From Graphilbum fragrans (lineage: Eukaryota > Ascomycota > Sordariomycetes > Ophiostomatales > Ophiostomataceae): a DNA stretch of 64,000 nt. The stretch is from contig LLKO01000003.1 in the NCBI GenBank assembly GCA_001513895.1, forward strand, positions 434,001-498,000, read 5' to 3'. Under the pieces are notes generated by a model, which saw only the letters and a program-made list of their open reading frames with translations, made no database searches and was not told the origin of the DNA. The translations under genes and the position numbers were made by a program. Shown here one piece after another: positions 1 to 10,416 of the stretch (positions within the stretch are counted from its first letter, which is position 1; each line of letters opens with the position of its first letter).

Positions 1-1
1 C

Positions 2-976
2 TGGCCGCTTGATTCATGGTCCGGTGTCGACTATATGCGTTTCGACAAGATCCTCTTCCTCAACGACATCGCCTTCCGACCCCTCGATGCCGCCCATCTG
101 CTCTTCAACACCATCGCCGACGATGCCACACCGTATCTGGCCGCTTGTGCCATCGACTACCGCAGCCCATATCTGTTTTATGACTTGTATGCCCAACGCG
201 ATGCTGACGGCTACTCCAATGGTGCGCCGGTGTTCCCCATTTTTGCGCCTGGCGCTTCGCCTGAAAGCCGCGCCGCGATGACCGCACAGGCCGACGCTGT
301 GCCTGTCCGTTCTTGCTGGGGCGGCATGGTTGCCATGCAGGCCGATCATGTGCAGAACCGCGACACTGCGCCGCCGCGGACCGATTTTCAGGACTTAGGC
401 AGCCATTTTATCGACCCTGATATGGTGCGCCGTGTGACTGCTCCTGTGCGTTTCCGCTACGAGCCTGAGCCCTTTGTCGATGCCTGTGAATGCTGTCTCT
501 TCCTCGCCGATGTCGCCCAGGTGGCCAATGCCGCACATGCCCACAACACCATTGGCGAAAAAGAGGCGACAGACACGTCCAGCTCAAACAAGACGGTAGC
601 AGCTCCTCATTCCAGCCCCCCCGGCATATATGTCAATCCATATGTGCGGGTGGCCTATGATTGGGACATATTACCGTGGATCCGTCTGGCCCAGCGCTGG
701 GAGCGGCTCTTGTCTCTGCCCCAGGCTGTGATGTCGTGGCTGGCTGGTCTGCCGCGAAACAACCCCCACCGCACCGTTCGGGAGGGAGATTCGTTTGTCG
801 AGGAGGTCTGGGACACGGCTGGTGCCGCTTGGAAATTGGTGCCGAGGCTCGGGCGCAGCGGCATGTTCTGTGTAGTCCGCGAAATGCAGGTGATTGAGGC
901 CGGTGTCCGAAAAGGCGATCGCAATTGGGTCAACGTACCCATCCCAAAGGGCCAGACGCTCAACTTTCCGACATGA
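2..976 (+). CDS. CAP59/CMT1-type alpha-1,3-mannosyltransferase, 5'-truncated by the window edge
   Basis: This is the C-terminal part of a fungal CAP59-family glycosyltransferase, related to the cryptococcal capsule mannosyltransferase CMT1. Such enzymes are Golgi/ER type II membrane proteins that transfer mannose from GDP-mannose. The reading frame is open from base 2, upstream of the first Met at 35, so the N-terminal half (expected membrane anchor and start of the catalytic domain) lies outside the window. Visible family features are FDKILFLNDIAF (the donor-binding D region), then YLAACAIDY and YDLYAQRDADGY, followed by CWGGMVAMQADH. A proline- and serine-rich stretch with DTSSSNKT near residue 190 is probably an insertion. 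The C-terminal VAYDWDILPWIRLAQRWERL segment looks conserved. The stop is at 974-976. The GNAT gene follows on the same strand after about 290 bp. The exact linkage made by this homologue cannot be predicted. Confidence 0.85.
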   Translation, partial: WPLDSWSGVDYMRFDKILFLNDIAFRPLDAAHLLFNTIADDATPYLAACAIDYRSPYLFYDLYAQRDADGYSNGAPVFPIFAPGASPESRAAMTAQADAVPVRSCWGGMVAMQADHVQNRDTAPPRTDFQDLGSHFIDPDMVRRVTAPVRFRYEPEPFVDACECCLFLADVAQVANAAHAHNTIGEKEATDTSSSNKTVAAPHSSPPGIYVNPYVRVAYDWDILPWIRLAQRWERLLSLPQAVMSWLAGLPRNNPHRTVREGDSFVEEVWDTAGAAWKLVPRLGRSGMFCVVREMQVIEAGVRKGDRNWVNVPIPKGQTLNFPT

Positions 977-1262
977 CTGTCTGGTGGAGGGGAGTAGGTG
1001 GGGAGGATAAGTTCTTGAGGACAATCAATCTAGCTCCGCTGTCTAGGGTTTGGGAAGTACAGCCTATCGCCGAAGTACTTCTGGACAACTTGACTCATGC
1101 CGACAATCGACCGTCTCGTTGCTCGACAACCCTTGGGCCTACTCTATGAGTCACTTTCGCGTCCTATTCACAACCACAAATCCTTGGCCATCCGCTGGCT
1201 GTCATCGATATCGGCATTTTATTCACAACATTCAAACGTTATCCCTAAAGACACAGACAGCT

Positions 1263-1886
1263 ATGGCCGCACCCCAAAGTTGGCATATCGGCGTGCCAGC
1301 ACCAGAGTCATCGGCGGGCTCCGAAACCCAGTTTCTTTGTTCCACAGATCCAGCTCTCATCCAAGCTGATGCTCTGAACCAAGCACTGGCCTCAGATATC
1401 CTCTGGTGGGCCAGCCCCCTCGATCCGGACGACTTGGCCACGATGTTGGCCAGCTCGGTCTGCCTCGGCTTATACGATCAGTCACAGTCGCAATCGCATG
1501 CTTCCGACGGCACCCCAAGCGCTGGCCCCATGATTGGCTTCGCTCGTATCATCACAGACCGCGTCACTTTCGCATACCTGACCGACGTCTATATTCTGCC
1601 CAGCTACCAGCGGTGTGGTCTCGGCTCCTTTCTCATGCGCTGTCTGCGCGAACTTCTCGCGGGCACGGATGCAAGCGGCAAGGCAACAGCACATCCGGGC
1701 TGGAAGAATCTGCGGAGTCTCTGGATTCTTGCTGGCACACCCTCTGCCGCCCGCATGTATGTGGCCACTTTGGGTGCCGAGGAAGTAGCACGCTACCGTC
1801 CAACTCCTGGTGTCGAAGGCAGCGGCATGATCCATCTCGAAATGCCGGGACCAGCCAACGGCACGAAGAAGCATTCTGTCGCATGA
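1263..1886 (+). CDS. GNAT-family N-acetyltransferase
   Basis: A small single-exon protein of 207 residues that matches the Gcn5-related N-acetyltransferase fold. These enzymes transfer an acetyl group from acetyl-CoA to an amine; the substrate here is unknown. The acetyl-CoA-binding motif A is clear at about residues 105-127: a beta strand (FAYLTDVYIL), then PSYQRCGLGSFLM, which carries the Q/R-x-x-G-x-G/A signature, followed by the RCLRELL helix. A later NLRSLWILAGTPSAARMYVATLGAEEV segment fits motif B and the C-terminal strand-helix. I prefer the start at 1263 (MAAPQSWH). The same frame is open back to 1050, but those upstream residues look like untranslated leader. An acidic, Ser-rich loop (SQSQSHASDGTPS) is probably a surface insertion. 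The gene converges with TRM7, the stops being 137 bp apart. Confidence 0.8.
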   Translation: MAAPQSWHIGVPAPESSAGSETQFLCSTDPALIQADALNQALASDILWWASPLDPDDLATMLASSVCLGLYDQSQSQSHASDGTPSAGPMIGFARIITDRVTFAYLTDVYILPSYQRCGLGSFLMRCLRELLAGTDASGKATAHPGWKNLRSLWILAGTPSAARMYVATLGAEEVARYRPTPGVEGSGMIHLEMPGPANGTKKHSVA

Positions 1887-2023
1887 TTGTGCTGTAGGAA
1901 CAAAAATGGAAGCTGAGGCATTTGCAGCATAGTGTCAGACAGAAATAAATACCGATTTTGGTGTAGGATGCAGTGTGGTATCTGTTTTCTGTGTGTGTGT
2001 GTGTTTTTGTCCTTTTTTGTTCT

Positions 2024-3359
2024 TCATTTGTCCGCTCGTGCTCCTGCCTTTGCCGAAGTTGTCTTTCCATATGCACCGCCCGCTGCCTTGCGCATCTCCA
2101 ATGCCCGCTTGTAAGGCGGTGCTGTGGGCGGCTGCACCGGGTCGAGAGACACGTGGTCCTCGGGCAATTTGTACGAAGCGTCCGAGTCAAAGGCCGACAG
2201 GTCACCGCAGGCTACAAACGGCGCAATCCACCGCGACGGACGGCCTGTCTGGGCGTCTGCCACCGTCAAGTCCTCGTAGTCCATGTCCACAATGCCGTCT
2301 GCATTCTTTTCGTCGTTGTCATCGTCGTCATCGTCGAGCCCCGTCATGACATGCTCTTCGACAGTGACAGCGGTGGCCGCGCCGGTCGTTTCTGCCGGCA
2401 TACCGGTCCCGGCACCAACACCCAGCGGTGTCTCAAGACTGGCCTTAAAGCCCGCAGGCGGCTGGAAGTCGAGGCAAACAATAAAGGCCTCGACGCTGCT
2501 TGCCCGCGACGACCGCGGTTTGGCCACCACGACGCGCGTGAAGAAGAGCTTGAGCTGCGCATACAGCAGGTCCACGTTGCGGCCGCGGAAAATCTTAGCC
2601 ACGAACTTGCCGCCGGGCTTCAGCACACACAACGCCAGGTTCAGCGCCGCAAAAAGTAGCTGCGACTGCACATACATGTCGAGATCGTGCAGGCCCGTCA
2701 CGTCGGGTGCGCCGTCGCTGAGCACCAGGTCGACCGGGTGGCTGGCCTTGGCCTGGGTGCCGGTGGCTGCCGCAGTGGCTCCGGCGGAGGCGTCGTAGTC
2801 GGCATCTAGTGCCTTTAACAGCAGCGGCACCGTCGCTGGGTGCGTAATGTCGGCCCGCAGCGTCACAATGCCGGGAAGCGGGCTGATCGGCTGGAGGTCG
2901 ATGGCCACAATCTTGACGTCCTGTCCGGGCTGGCGTTGATGTTTTGGGAGGCCCGCTTTGCTGCTGTTGGTGTTGCCGTCCATGGTCACGCGGCCGTCCT
3001 CGCCGACGTCAAACATGCTCAACATCTGTTGCCGCAACAGGGCCTCGCGATCTTGCCACGCTGTTTGGCCAAACGCCTCGCCCTTGATCAAGATCCGAGA
3101 CAGCACCTGCGACCAGCTGCCCGGCGCCGCACACAAGTCCACCACGCGGGTGACACCTGAGAACAAATCAAACTCTGCCTATAGTCAGCTCGGTACATCC
3201 CTCTCTGCCCGTGCAGCTCTCGAATCCCCTTTTCGTGGCGCGGGGCAACATCTTACCCTCGTCGAGCTGCAGCAGCTTGAACGCACTGCGCGCCCGCCAG
3301 CCTTGCTCTTTGGCCAGCCGGTAGTACGCATCGCGCTTGTCTTTTGACGACTTTCCCAT
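2024..3359 (-). CDS. TRM7: TRM7, tRNA 2'-O-methyltransferase for anticodon-loop positions 32 and 34
   Basis: This is an FtsJ/RrmJ-type SAM-dependent methyltransferase that methylates the ribose at positions 32 and 34 of certain tRNAs; in yeast it works with Trm732 and Trm734. Exons are 3257-3359 and 2024-3174. The intron (3175-3256, 82 nt) has GTAAGA...CAG ends and phase 1, joining LQLDE to EFDLFSGVTRVVDL. The product has 417 residues. The start MGKSSKDKRDAYYRLAKEQG matches the family N-terminus, so I prefer it to the Met four codons upstream at 3371. The catalytic K-D-K-E tetrad is present at about K28, D188, K228 and E263, and the SAM loop is DLCAAPGSWSQ. The C-terminus has the TRM7 hallmarks WIAPFVACGDLSAFDSD and PVQPPTAPPYKRALE. 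Unusual features are a Ser/Gln-rich insertion before the second half of the fold and an acidic tract (about residues 310-330). MAK5 lies divergently upstream. Confidence 0.95.
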
Positions 3360-3788
3360 TTTGCCGGTCAAGGATATAACACAAACTAATAGGTAGGGTG
3401 AGGCACAGCAGCTGATCTGTTCAATCTAGCTTGTGAAGAAATTGAGGTCGGATTTTTGTTGGTGGTATCACGTGACCATGATACAAGATCTGCACTCAGC
3501 TGCCCAGACCAGAAAGAGAAGCAGAAAAATGGTTTCATATGTCAACCGCTCTTGACGCCCTTCGTTTCTCTATTTCTACGTCTTTCTACTCTGACATATT
3601 ACAGCATCTCGTCCATTGCTACCCGTTGGGCGTGGCTTCAAAGGCTGCTCGACAAGCCCCACTAATCCCCGATAACCAGATTACATTTTTTATCTTATCA
3701 GTAACTTTTTTTCTTCGTTCCAGCTTCGACCTTCGTCGACACTTTCCAACCACCAACCTAATTGCGAGGAGCTCGTTTTACAGTCACC
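3360..3788. promoter_or_regulatory. Bidirectional promoter between TRM7 and MAK5 with a TCACGTGA box
   Basis: The 429-bp spacer between the two divergent start codons must hold both core promoters. It contains the palindrome TCACGTGA at 3468-3475, an E-box of the type bound by Cbf1/USF-like bHLH proteins. Pyrimidine-rich stretches at about 3560-3600 and 3690-3740 lie ahead of MAK5. No clear TATA box was seen. That the E-box controls either gene is inference. Confidence 0.5.
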
Positions 3789-6327
3789 ATGGCAAACGAG
3801 CAGAGCCCTAAGAGCAACAAGCGCAAGCTTGGCAAGTCGGCGCGCGGTCCACAGCCGCAGAAGCGCAGAAAGGGCCAGCAGAACCATGCCGCAGCCGCCA
3901 AGCAAGCAAAGAAACCCCGTCACGAAATAGCTCCCGAAGACCTTCGATGGCGACCCATTGCCATTCCCGACATGCTAGAAGATGCAGAGGGCTTCTTCGG
4001 CCTGGAGGAAGTAGAGGGTGTCGAAGTGGTGCGGGAGGGCAACACGATCAAATTTGTATGCACCTAACGCTCTTTGCGTCAGATAGAGAGGACCATGGTC
4101 GTTAACTTCTAAACAGGTCACCGCTGAACCCATAACCACGGATACCGACGAGTTTGAAGGATTTGATGACGAGCCGCAGGTGCCGGCAATTACCGAGACA
4201 GCGAAGGTGGCAGAGTCAGAAGATTCTAAGACGCTGACAGAGAAAGCAAAGGGCCAGAAGGACAAGACCGACAAAAAGAAGTCTGAAAAGAAGCAAAACG
4301 AGAAGCCAAAAGCAACCAGGGGTCAGCAAGACGGTAAAGATGGCAAAAAGGGAAAGAATGCAGCCCAAGAGAAGAAAGATACCGAACAACCGGAAGAGGA
4401 TGCGGAGTTAGGTGGCCTGAGCTTCTCGATGCTCGCCGACATGGACGACGACGCCGAAGAGGACGATGCTGATGTCGCTGCCTGGGTTCCGCTCCAACTG
4501 GCGCCTCCTCTCCTTTCATGTGTGGCTCGCCTCAAGTTCTCAAAACCCACTGCCATTCAAGAAGCGTGTATCCCGGAGATTCTGGCAGGCCACGACGTCA
4601 TCGGCAAGGCCGCCACAGGCTCGGGAAAGACGCTCGCGTTCGGCATCCCCATCGTCCAGAAGTGGTTGGCCATAGATGCAGAACGGCGGGCGAGCAAATC
4701 CAAGAAGGCGGCGAAGAAGGGTGCGGACGGCAAGGAAGGCCCAGCACACACACCGATCGCCCTGATTCTGTCCCCGACTCGCGAACTGGCGCACCAGATC
4801 ACCACCCACCTCAGAGAGCTCTGCGCGGCACTCCCCTCCACTCCCTACATTTGCGCAGTGACAGGTGGTCTCTCCGTGTACAAGCAGCAGCGGCAGCTCG
4901 AGAAGGCCGACATTGTCGTGGGTACTCCAGGTCGGTTGTGGGAGGTGCTCAGCGCGAGCAAACCGCTGCTGGAGGCCTTCAAAGCGGTCCGTTTCCTGGC
5001 TGTCGATGAAGCTGATCGGCTGCTCTCTGAAGGCCACTTCAAAGAGGCCGAGGAAATTCTCCTAGCGCTCGACAGCAAAGAGGTGAACGAAACTTATGAC
5101 GAGGAGGAGGATGCGGAGTCGGCAGAGCCTACGCGCCAACCACGGCAGACGTTGGTGTTCTCGGCGACGTTCAACAAGGGTCTGCAGCAAAAACTGGCTG
5201 GCAAAGGCCGATACGACTTAATGGACCAGGCCCAGTCGATGGGGCACCTTTTGAAGCGGCTCAACTTCCACGAGGAGGTGCCCAAGTTTATCGATGTCAA
5301 CCCGGTGTCGCAGATGGCAGAGCGGCTGCGAGAAGGCCTCGTGGAATGTGGTGGCTTGGAAAAGGTGGGTTTCGCTTTTCTGCTGTTGACTCTCTTGGTA
5401 GCATTTTCGTTCACCTTCAGCGTTGGCTAACATTCTGGCCAGGATCTGTATCTCTATTCTGTCATCTTGTTGCAGCCAACACGACGCACGCTCGTCTTCA
5501 CCAACTCCATCACCTCGGTGCGCCGCATCACGCCGTTTCTCCAGAATCTCAACCTGCCTGCGCTGCCTCTTCACTCGCAGATGCCGCAAAAGGCACGTCT
5601 ACGGTCGGTCGAGCGCTTTACAGCGGCGCAAGCCGACCGCGGTTCCGTTCTCATTGCCACAGACGTCGCCGCCCGTGGTCTCGACATTCCCGGCATCGAC
5701 GTCGTCATTCACTACCACGTGCCGCGCACCGCAGACAACTACGTGCATCGCTCGGGCCGTACAGCACGTGCCGAGAATGCCGGTATCAGCATCATGCTCT
5801 GTGGTCCCGAAGAAGTCGTGCCCACGCGCCGTCTGGTCGCTAAGATCCATGCTGCGTCCGCACGGAAAGACGAGGACGGCGAAGCCAAGAAAGACCCCGC
5901 GGCTTTCTTCATCAAATCTATCGACATTGACCGGCGCATCGTGGCCCGACTCCGGGACCGCGTGGTGCTGGCAAAAACGATCGCTGACTCGTCGCTGGCC
6001 AAGGAAAAGGGCAACAAGGACGACAACTGGCTGCGCGAAGCCGCCGATGAGCTCGGCGTCGAATACGACTCTGACGGCCTCGACCAGGCCGGCTCCTGGA
6101 GCGGCCGTGGTAGCGGCCGCCGGGTCAAGGAAAAGGAAGCCCGTGAACTGAGCAAAGGCGAGATGGCAGTTATGCGCGCACAGCTGCGCCAGCTGTTGTC
6201 CAGGCGCGTCAACACTGGCGTCAGCGAGCGGTACCTCACCGCCGGCGGTGTGGACGTTGAAGAGCTGCTACGCGGAGCCCAGGGTGACTTCCTGGGCCAC
6301 GTAGACGGGCTGGGAATCGATTTGTAG
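3789..6327 (+). CDS. MAK5: MAK5, DEAD-box ATP-dependent RNA helicase for 60S ribosome biogenesis
   Basis: A nucleolar DEAD-box RNA helicase of the Mak5 (DDX24) subfamily, needed for large ribosomal subunit assembly. Exons are 3789-4055, 4117-5364 and 5443-6327. Both introns (61 and 78 nt) are phase 0 with GTATGC...CAG and GTGGGT...CAG ends, giving 799 residues, close to the family length. Motifs in order: the N-terminal RWRPIAIPDML block typical of Mak5, a Lys/Glu-rich linker, the Q motif (FSKPTAIQEACIP, about residue 228), Walker A AATGSGKT (about 254), PTRELAHQI, TPGRLWE, DEAD (about 387), SAT (about 438), TLVFTNSI, ARGLDIPGIDVVIHYHVPR and HRSGRTARA (about 607). The Asp/Glu-rich insert after DEAD and the stop-containing intron 2, which splits LEK from DLYLYS, fit the subfamily. 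TRM7 is divergent upstream. Confidence 0.95.
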
Positions 6328-6522
6328 ACAATGGTGCATAGCTCGATGCAGACAAGAAACAAAGCTCAGATCATGGCTTCACGCTATATTGTTGCTCTCC
6401 CGTCGCTCCTTCCTTTTCCGTGATGTGCATCCCCACCAAAATCCCGAGGTCTCGGGTCCCTCCAGAGCACTGCGTCTGTTTCTATCTGTATATACTTATC
6501 CATCCTATCTTCGCAGTCTACC

Positions 6523-6530
6523 TATAAAAG
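6523..6530 (+). promoter_or_regulatory. TATA-box candidate, TATAAAAG
   Basis: A consensus TATAAAAG lies 40 bp before the Met at 6570, after a pyrimidine-rich stretch. That spacing would leave only a very short 5' leader. Either the box is used with a minimal leader, it is not used, or translation starts downstream (the next candidate Met is at about 6771). Confidence 0.3.
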
Positions 6531-6569
6531 CCCCCTCCCCTATGGTTATATATTACAGCCCCATTCCCT

Positions 6570-8396
6570 ATGAAGCTGAAGAAGGATCTCCTGATCCTCC
6601 GGGGGGGTATCGGATTGCTTTTGGGAGCAGTTTTGTCCGGCCCTCTCGTCGTTCGCCTTCTATATCCTACCACTGGAGAGTTGTCTCTACGAAGCTTTCT
6701 CGGAGCTATATTAACGGAAGAGACGTGTGCATATACTATCTTCCCGGTATTGCTTGTCAACTATGCTTTCATGTGCGGGTTACAGCTGTCGTTTGTGGAT
6801 CCGGTCGTTGATCTGCAGCTCGACGGCACCCGGCCCAGTCGCCAAAGACAGTTCCCTTACGATGCCGAAGCCTCGCCGTTTGTCAACTTTGCACGGCACT
6901 TTAGCAGCGCTGCTTTCAACCATGGCCTGGCCCGTCGCTTTTCCTGGCCATCCCACCCGGCTGTCGATCGGTATGCAACCTCCCATGCCGACAAAGCCAG
7001 CATGAACAAACTTGTTCACAATGTCCGGCCCATGGCCACAGTGACAGTAGGACTACCCCTACTCACATTTCTCTTCATAACCGTGACTATCCCGCTTCTC
7101 CGGAAACTGCTTCGAAGCTGTTACAAAAAATCGGCCGGGCCGGCGACAACATTCGTGACCGTCGCGACAAAGAAGCTGGTCAAGGTCGGGGGCCGATGTG
7201 CCAGACGAGCCTTTCGTGTCGCACGCCGAGCCGCCAGAATTGCTGCGGACAACATCGTGGAAACCATTGCGCCGTTCGTCTTTGGGGCCATCATGGTGGC
7301 TACTACAGCCATAGGCGCCGTACTGTACGCCGTGGGCTACATAGGCATCACAGCCCTCGCCGAGTCGGGTGCCCTTGGGCTGGACACTGAAGACGTTAGC
7401 TCGACAGCAGAGTTGATACAGTCTCGGTGGCGGCTGCTCCGGGATCTAGACATTGGCTGCTGGTGGCATGCGTTTATGAATATGAAACGCAAGCACGATC
7501 ACCGCCGCGACTGGGACTCTCGGTCTAGCGGTAATGACGAGAGCCGGGATGGACATAAACATTTCAACCGAGACCACTCGTGGAGTCGGCGATTTTACAA
7601 CTTACTTCATCTCAACCATCGCCACTCGTACGACGAGGATCACGATCGCCGTGTCCACAATCACTCCCACTATGAACATAGCCACCATGGTCATGGCCAT
7701 GGCCATGAGCACCACGAAAGCCATGGCCATCATGACCACCAAAGTCACCATGGCGGCGGCCACCATCAGCACGAGTCTCGGGAAGAACCTGAACAGAAAC
7801 ATATTGAGCGCTCAAATAGACAGAAAGCCCGGAAGAGTTGGGATTTGGGTCTCTTTGCCCACAAGAAGAGCGGAACAGCTCATTCACTGAATGGCGATGC
7901 GGTTCATGGTCAAGCCAGTGAACACATCCAAGTCGACGGCCAGCAGGCAGCCGGCAAACAGGAATTATCACATGAAGAGCGCCAACACTTGTTGCTCGCT
8001 CGCATTCGCCGCCGCAACATCTTTGTGCATGGGAACAACATGGATGGCGCAGCCGATGACTGTTTCGACTGTGCCTACGTTGCCTGTCAAGACGCCGAGA
8101 CACAGACATACATCATTCAAGACAGGAAAACCGAGCCGTACAAGTTACCGGGGCCATCTAGTGCCTCCCGCGTCAGTCAGGCTGTTTCTCATCCCCCTCT
8201 TTCTGATTTCCATCCTTTGCCCCCTCTTCCACCTCCAACTCCGCCTCATCAAACAACCCCATTTAGTCCAGCACGTCGGTGTCGCGGCAGAAAAGCAATG
8301 AACTGGTTGCAACCAAGAGTAGAGGAGGAGTATGAGGCAGACGCTAGAGAAATCGGGGAGGAAAGCAAACCGCGGGTAGCAGCGTGCCGTGACTGA
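6570..8396 (+). CDS. Predicted multi-pass membrane protein with a histidine-rich loop, function unknown
   Basis: I do not recognise the family. The 608-residue frame has four hydrophobic spans: about residues 8-32 (GGIGLLLGAVLSGPLVVRLL), 54-75 (YTIFPVLLVNYAFMCGLQLSF), 152-176 (TVGLPLLTFLFITVTIPLL) and 230-262 (FVFGAIMVATTAIGAVLYAVGYIGIT). Between spans three and four is an Arg/Lys/Ala-rich helix (RCARRAFRVARRAARIAADN). After span four comes a long polar domain with many HxH and HGHGH repeats at about residues 350-410, like the metal-binding loops of CDF and ZIP zinc transporters. No transporter signature was seen, so metal binding is inference only. The 3' end is uncertain: a possible 95-nt intron (8172-8266, GTCAGT...TTTAG, strongly pyrimidine-rich) would replace the odd Pro-rich tail with a Ser-rich one ending at 8335. 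Confidence 0.6.
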   Translation: MKLKKDLLILRGGIGLLLGAVLSGPLVVRLLYPTTGELSLRSFLGAILTEETCAYTIFPVLLVNYAFMCGLQLSFVDPVVDLQLDGTRPSRQRQFPYDAEASPFVNFARHFSSAAFNHGLARRFSWPSHPAVDRYATSHADKASMNKLVHNVRPMATVTVGLPLLTFLFITVTIPLLRKLLRSCYKKSAGPATTFVTVATKKLVKVGGRCARRAFRVARRAARIAADNIVETIAPFVFGAIMVATTAIGAVLYAVGYIGITALAESGALGLDTEDVSSTAELIQSRWRLLRDLDIGCWWHAFMNMKRKHDHRRDWDSRSSGNDESRDGHKHFNRDHSWSRRFYNLLHLNHRHSYDEDHDRRVHNHSHYEHSHHGHGHGHEHHESHGHHDHQSHHGGGHHQHESREEPEQKHIERSNRQKARKSWDLGLFAHKKSGTAHSLNGDAVHGQASEHIQVDGQQAAGKQELSHEERQHLLLARIRRRNIFVHGNNMDGAADDCFDCAYVACQDAETQTYIIQDRKTEPYKLPGPSSASRVSQAVSHPPLSDFHPLPPLPPPTPPHQTTPFSPARRCRGRKAMNWLQPRVEEEYEADAREIGEESKPRVAACRD

Positions 8397-10416
8397 ACCC
8401 AACTGTGCAAGCACAAGACCGTGAAGTCGAGCACGGGATGCGGGTATCGTGATCTTTACTCCGTGCAACGGACCTTTATTTTTAGGGCCCTCAGAGGAGT
8501 GGATGTGTTACCTACATGATGACGTCGATAAGAACCCCTTTTAGGATGCGGAATACTACTCCATACGCGTACTCGTATACTCCGGATACGTTTTCGAGGC
8601 GCATTGGTAGAGTGCTCCGTATGTACACTTAATACTCGTAGAGGCCCTCTTCAGCCGTACGAGTAGAAGGCAACGCAATATTCGTTCGTACTCGTTCATG
8701 GTGGTTAGGGACCAATACAAGTGCGCTGTGGGAATGCTGCTGCAGGACGAGACTCATTTCCTAAAAACCAGGGACGTGGGGTCTTGGCACGCTAATTTAG
8801 AACAAGCGCCGGTGCCAAAAAATAGTTCGGGGTTCTCTGGCTCAAAGATGAATGCTCCGACTACCATAGGGGAGATAAACGGAGATATTCCGACGCCAGA
8901 ATCCGATTTCAACGTTCTTGGTACATACATACATACTCAGATAAATTGAAACGGCCTTGATCTTTTGTCTGGTATGGCTGCGTGGATGTGCTAGTTTTAA
9001 GAGCCAACAGAATTTGTTAGCATGCCAAGACCACCCGTTGGCTTAGATCCAAAAGAGGAAAGAAAAACGCGTGAACCAGGGGTTGGTTGATGGGGGCCCC
9101 CATTATCCAATGGGAGCCATGAACAGCCGAGAGGACCTACAAAAAAGGGGGAAACCGCCTCTTCTTCTTCAACCCAATTCAGTGGAGCAGTAACATCGAT
9201 GCTATCCCGCATTAAAGTACAGAGTATGTCCTCATAAGGTTCTTTAGTAAAGAAAGAAGGTTATCATCGCGAACCACAGAGGGCTTCCGACCCTTTCAGC
9301 AGAGCAAACCACCCGTGCAGACAATAGCCATCTGCAAATATGTCCTCATGACACAGGGTGGTCTCAACCTGGGAATGCCCCGGTTCTGCCTACTCTTTCT
9401 CGCGCTGTAAGCCAAATTCAGCCACGCCGTGGGTCCCTGACTCTCACTTGTCAGCTAGTGTGAACGGACTGTTAGTCTGCCCCATGAAAGGCGCTTTCTC
9501 TTGCTCCATACGAGTATTTAAAACACAGGACACAGCCAGGGGGTTATCATTATGGTGCATTCAAGTTCAGCTGGCAAGGGTGGCAATATGCAGGTACCGT
9601 ACTTTGCTTGTATCGTGCAAGGAGCTTCATACTCGCAAGTGGTGGCAGTCGATTCGCGCCACGCGTTTTGAAGAGACGGCATCCAAGCTCCCCCTATTGC
9701 TACTCGTCGAGCCTAGTTGTACTTGGCCTTAAATTGGCAAACCCTCACCCTACGTAATTTTATCTGCATAAGTGAATAATGCCTGCTGCGCTGCACATAC
9801 CCGAAGACAGACATGCTTGGAGTTTCTTGGTGTGTACAAAATACTTGTAGTCAGTCGTTAGTTGTACTCATCCTTTGCGGAATCCCCAAGGGTCTGTTTT
9901 TTCGTCCGTTCATGTTAGCTCCACGAGAGTCTCCATCCATAGCGCCGGCTTGCCTCCCTAACCCTCATGGGGTCTTGGCGGCTTTTGTGCCTTGCGATTT
10001 GCCAGTCTACGCTGCCTACGACTACTCGTACTCTGTACAGTATACCTCCCGTCTGTTCCGTCTATCTGGGGGAGCCGAAGCGTGAGACGTTGTAAATATT
10101 TTGTCTTTGTTTTCTCTCGGTACCTCCGTTTTTGCTTCTTTGTGAATATCACTCGTTCTGCCTCGTTCTGCCTCGCCATACCTTCACTGCCACCAGCTTG
10201 CACCATTTCTCGGGGCAGCAAGTTCGACACCAGCGCGTATTGTCTCAATTTTCAATCCTGCTATTATTTAACAATAATTTGGACCAACAAAGTCTTCCGT
10301 TGACCAGCTCGCTTTCTGGTCCATATCACGTCACGCGCTCTGTCCATCCGTCGTACACCTTAAACAGCATCTACCAAAACATTTTGCTGTTTACGAGACG
10401 TCCTTTGCGATCAAAA
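8397..10416. other. 2-kb intergenic spacer, no convincing gene
   Basis: Only short, compositionally random frames occur here. Copies of the dispersed TACTCGTA-type motif cluster at 8570-8577 and in the next 120 bases. The last 350 bases are pyrimidine-rich with AT-rich patches and probably include the promoter and leader of the CFEM-like gene that begins at 10417. Confidence 0.6.
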
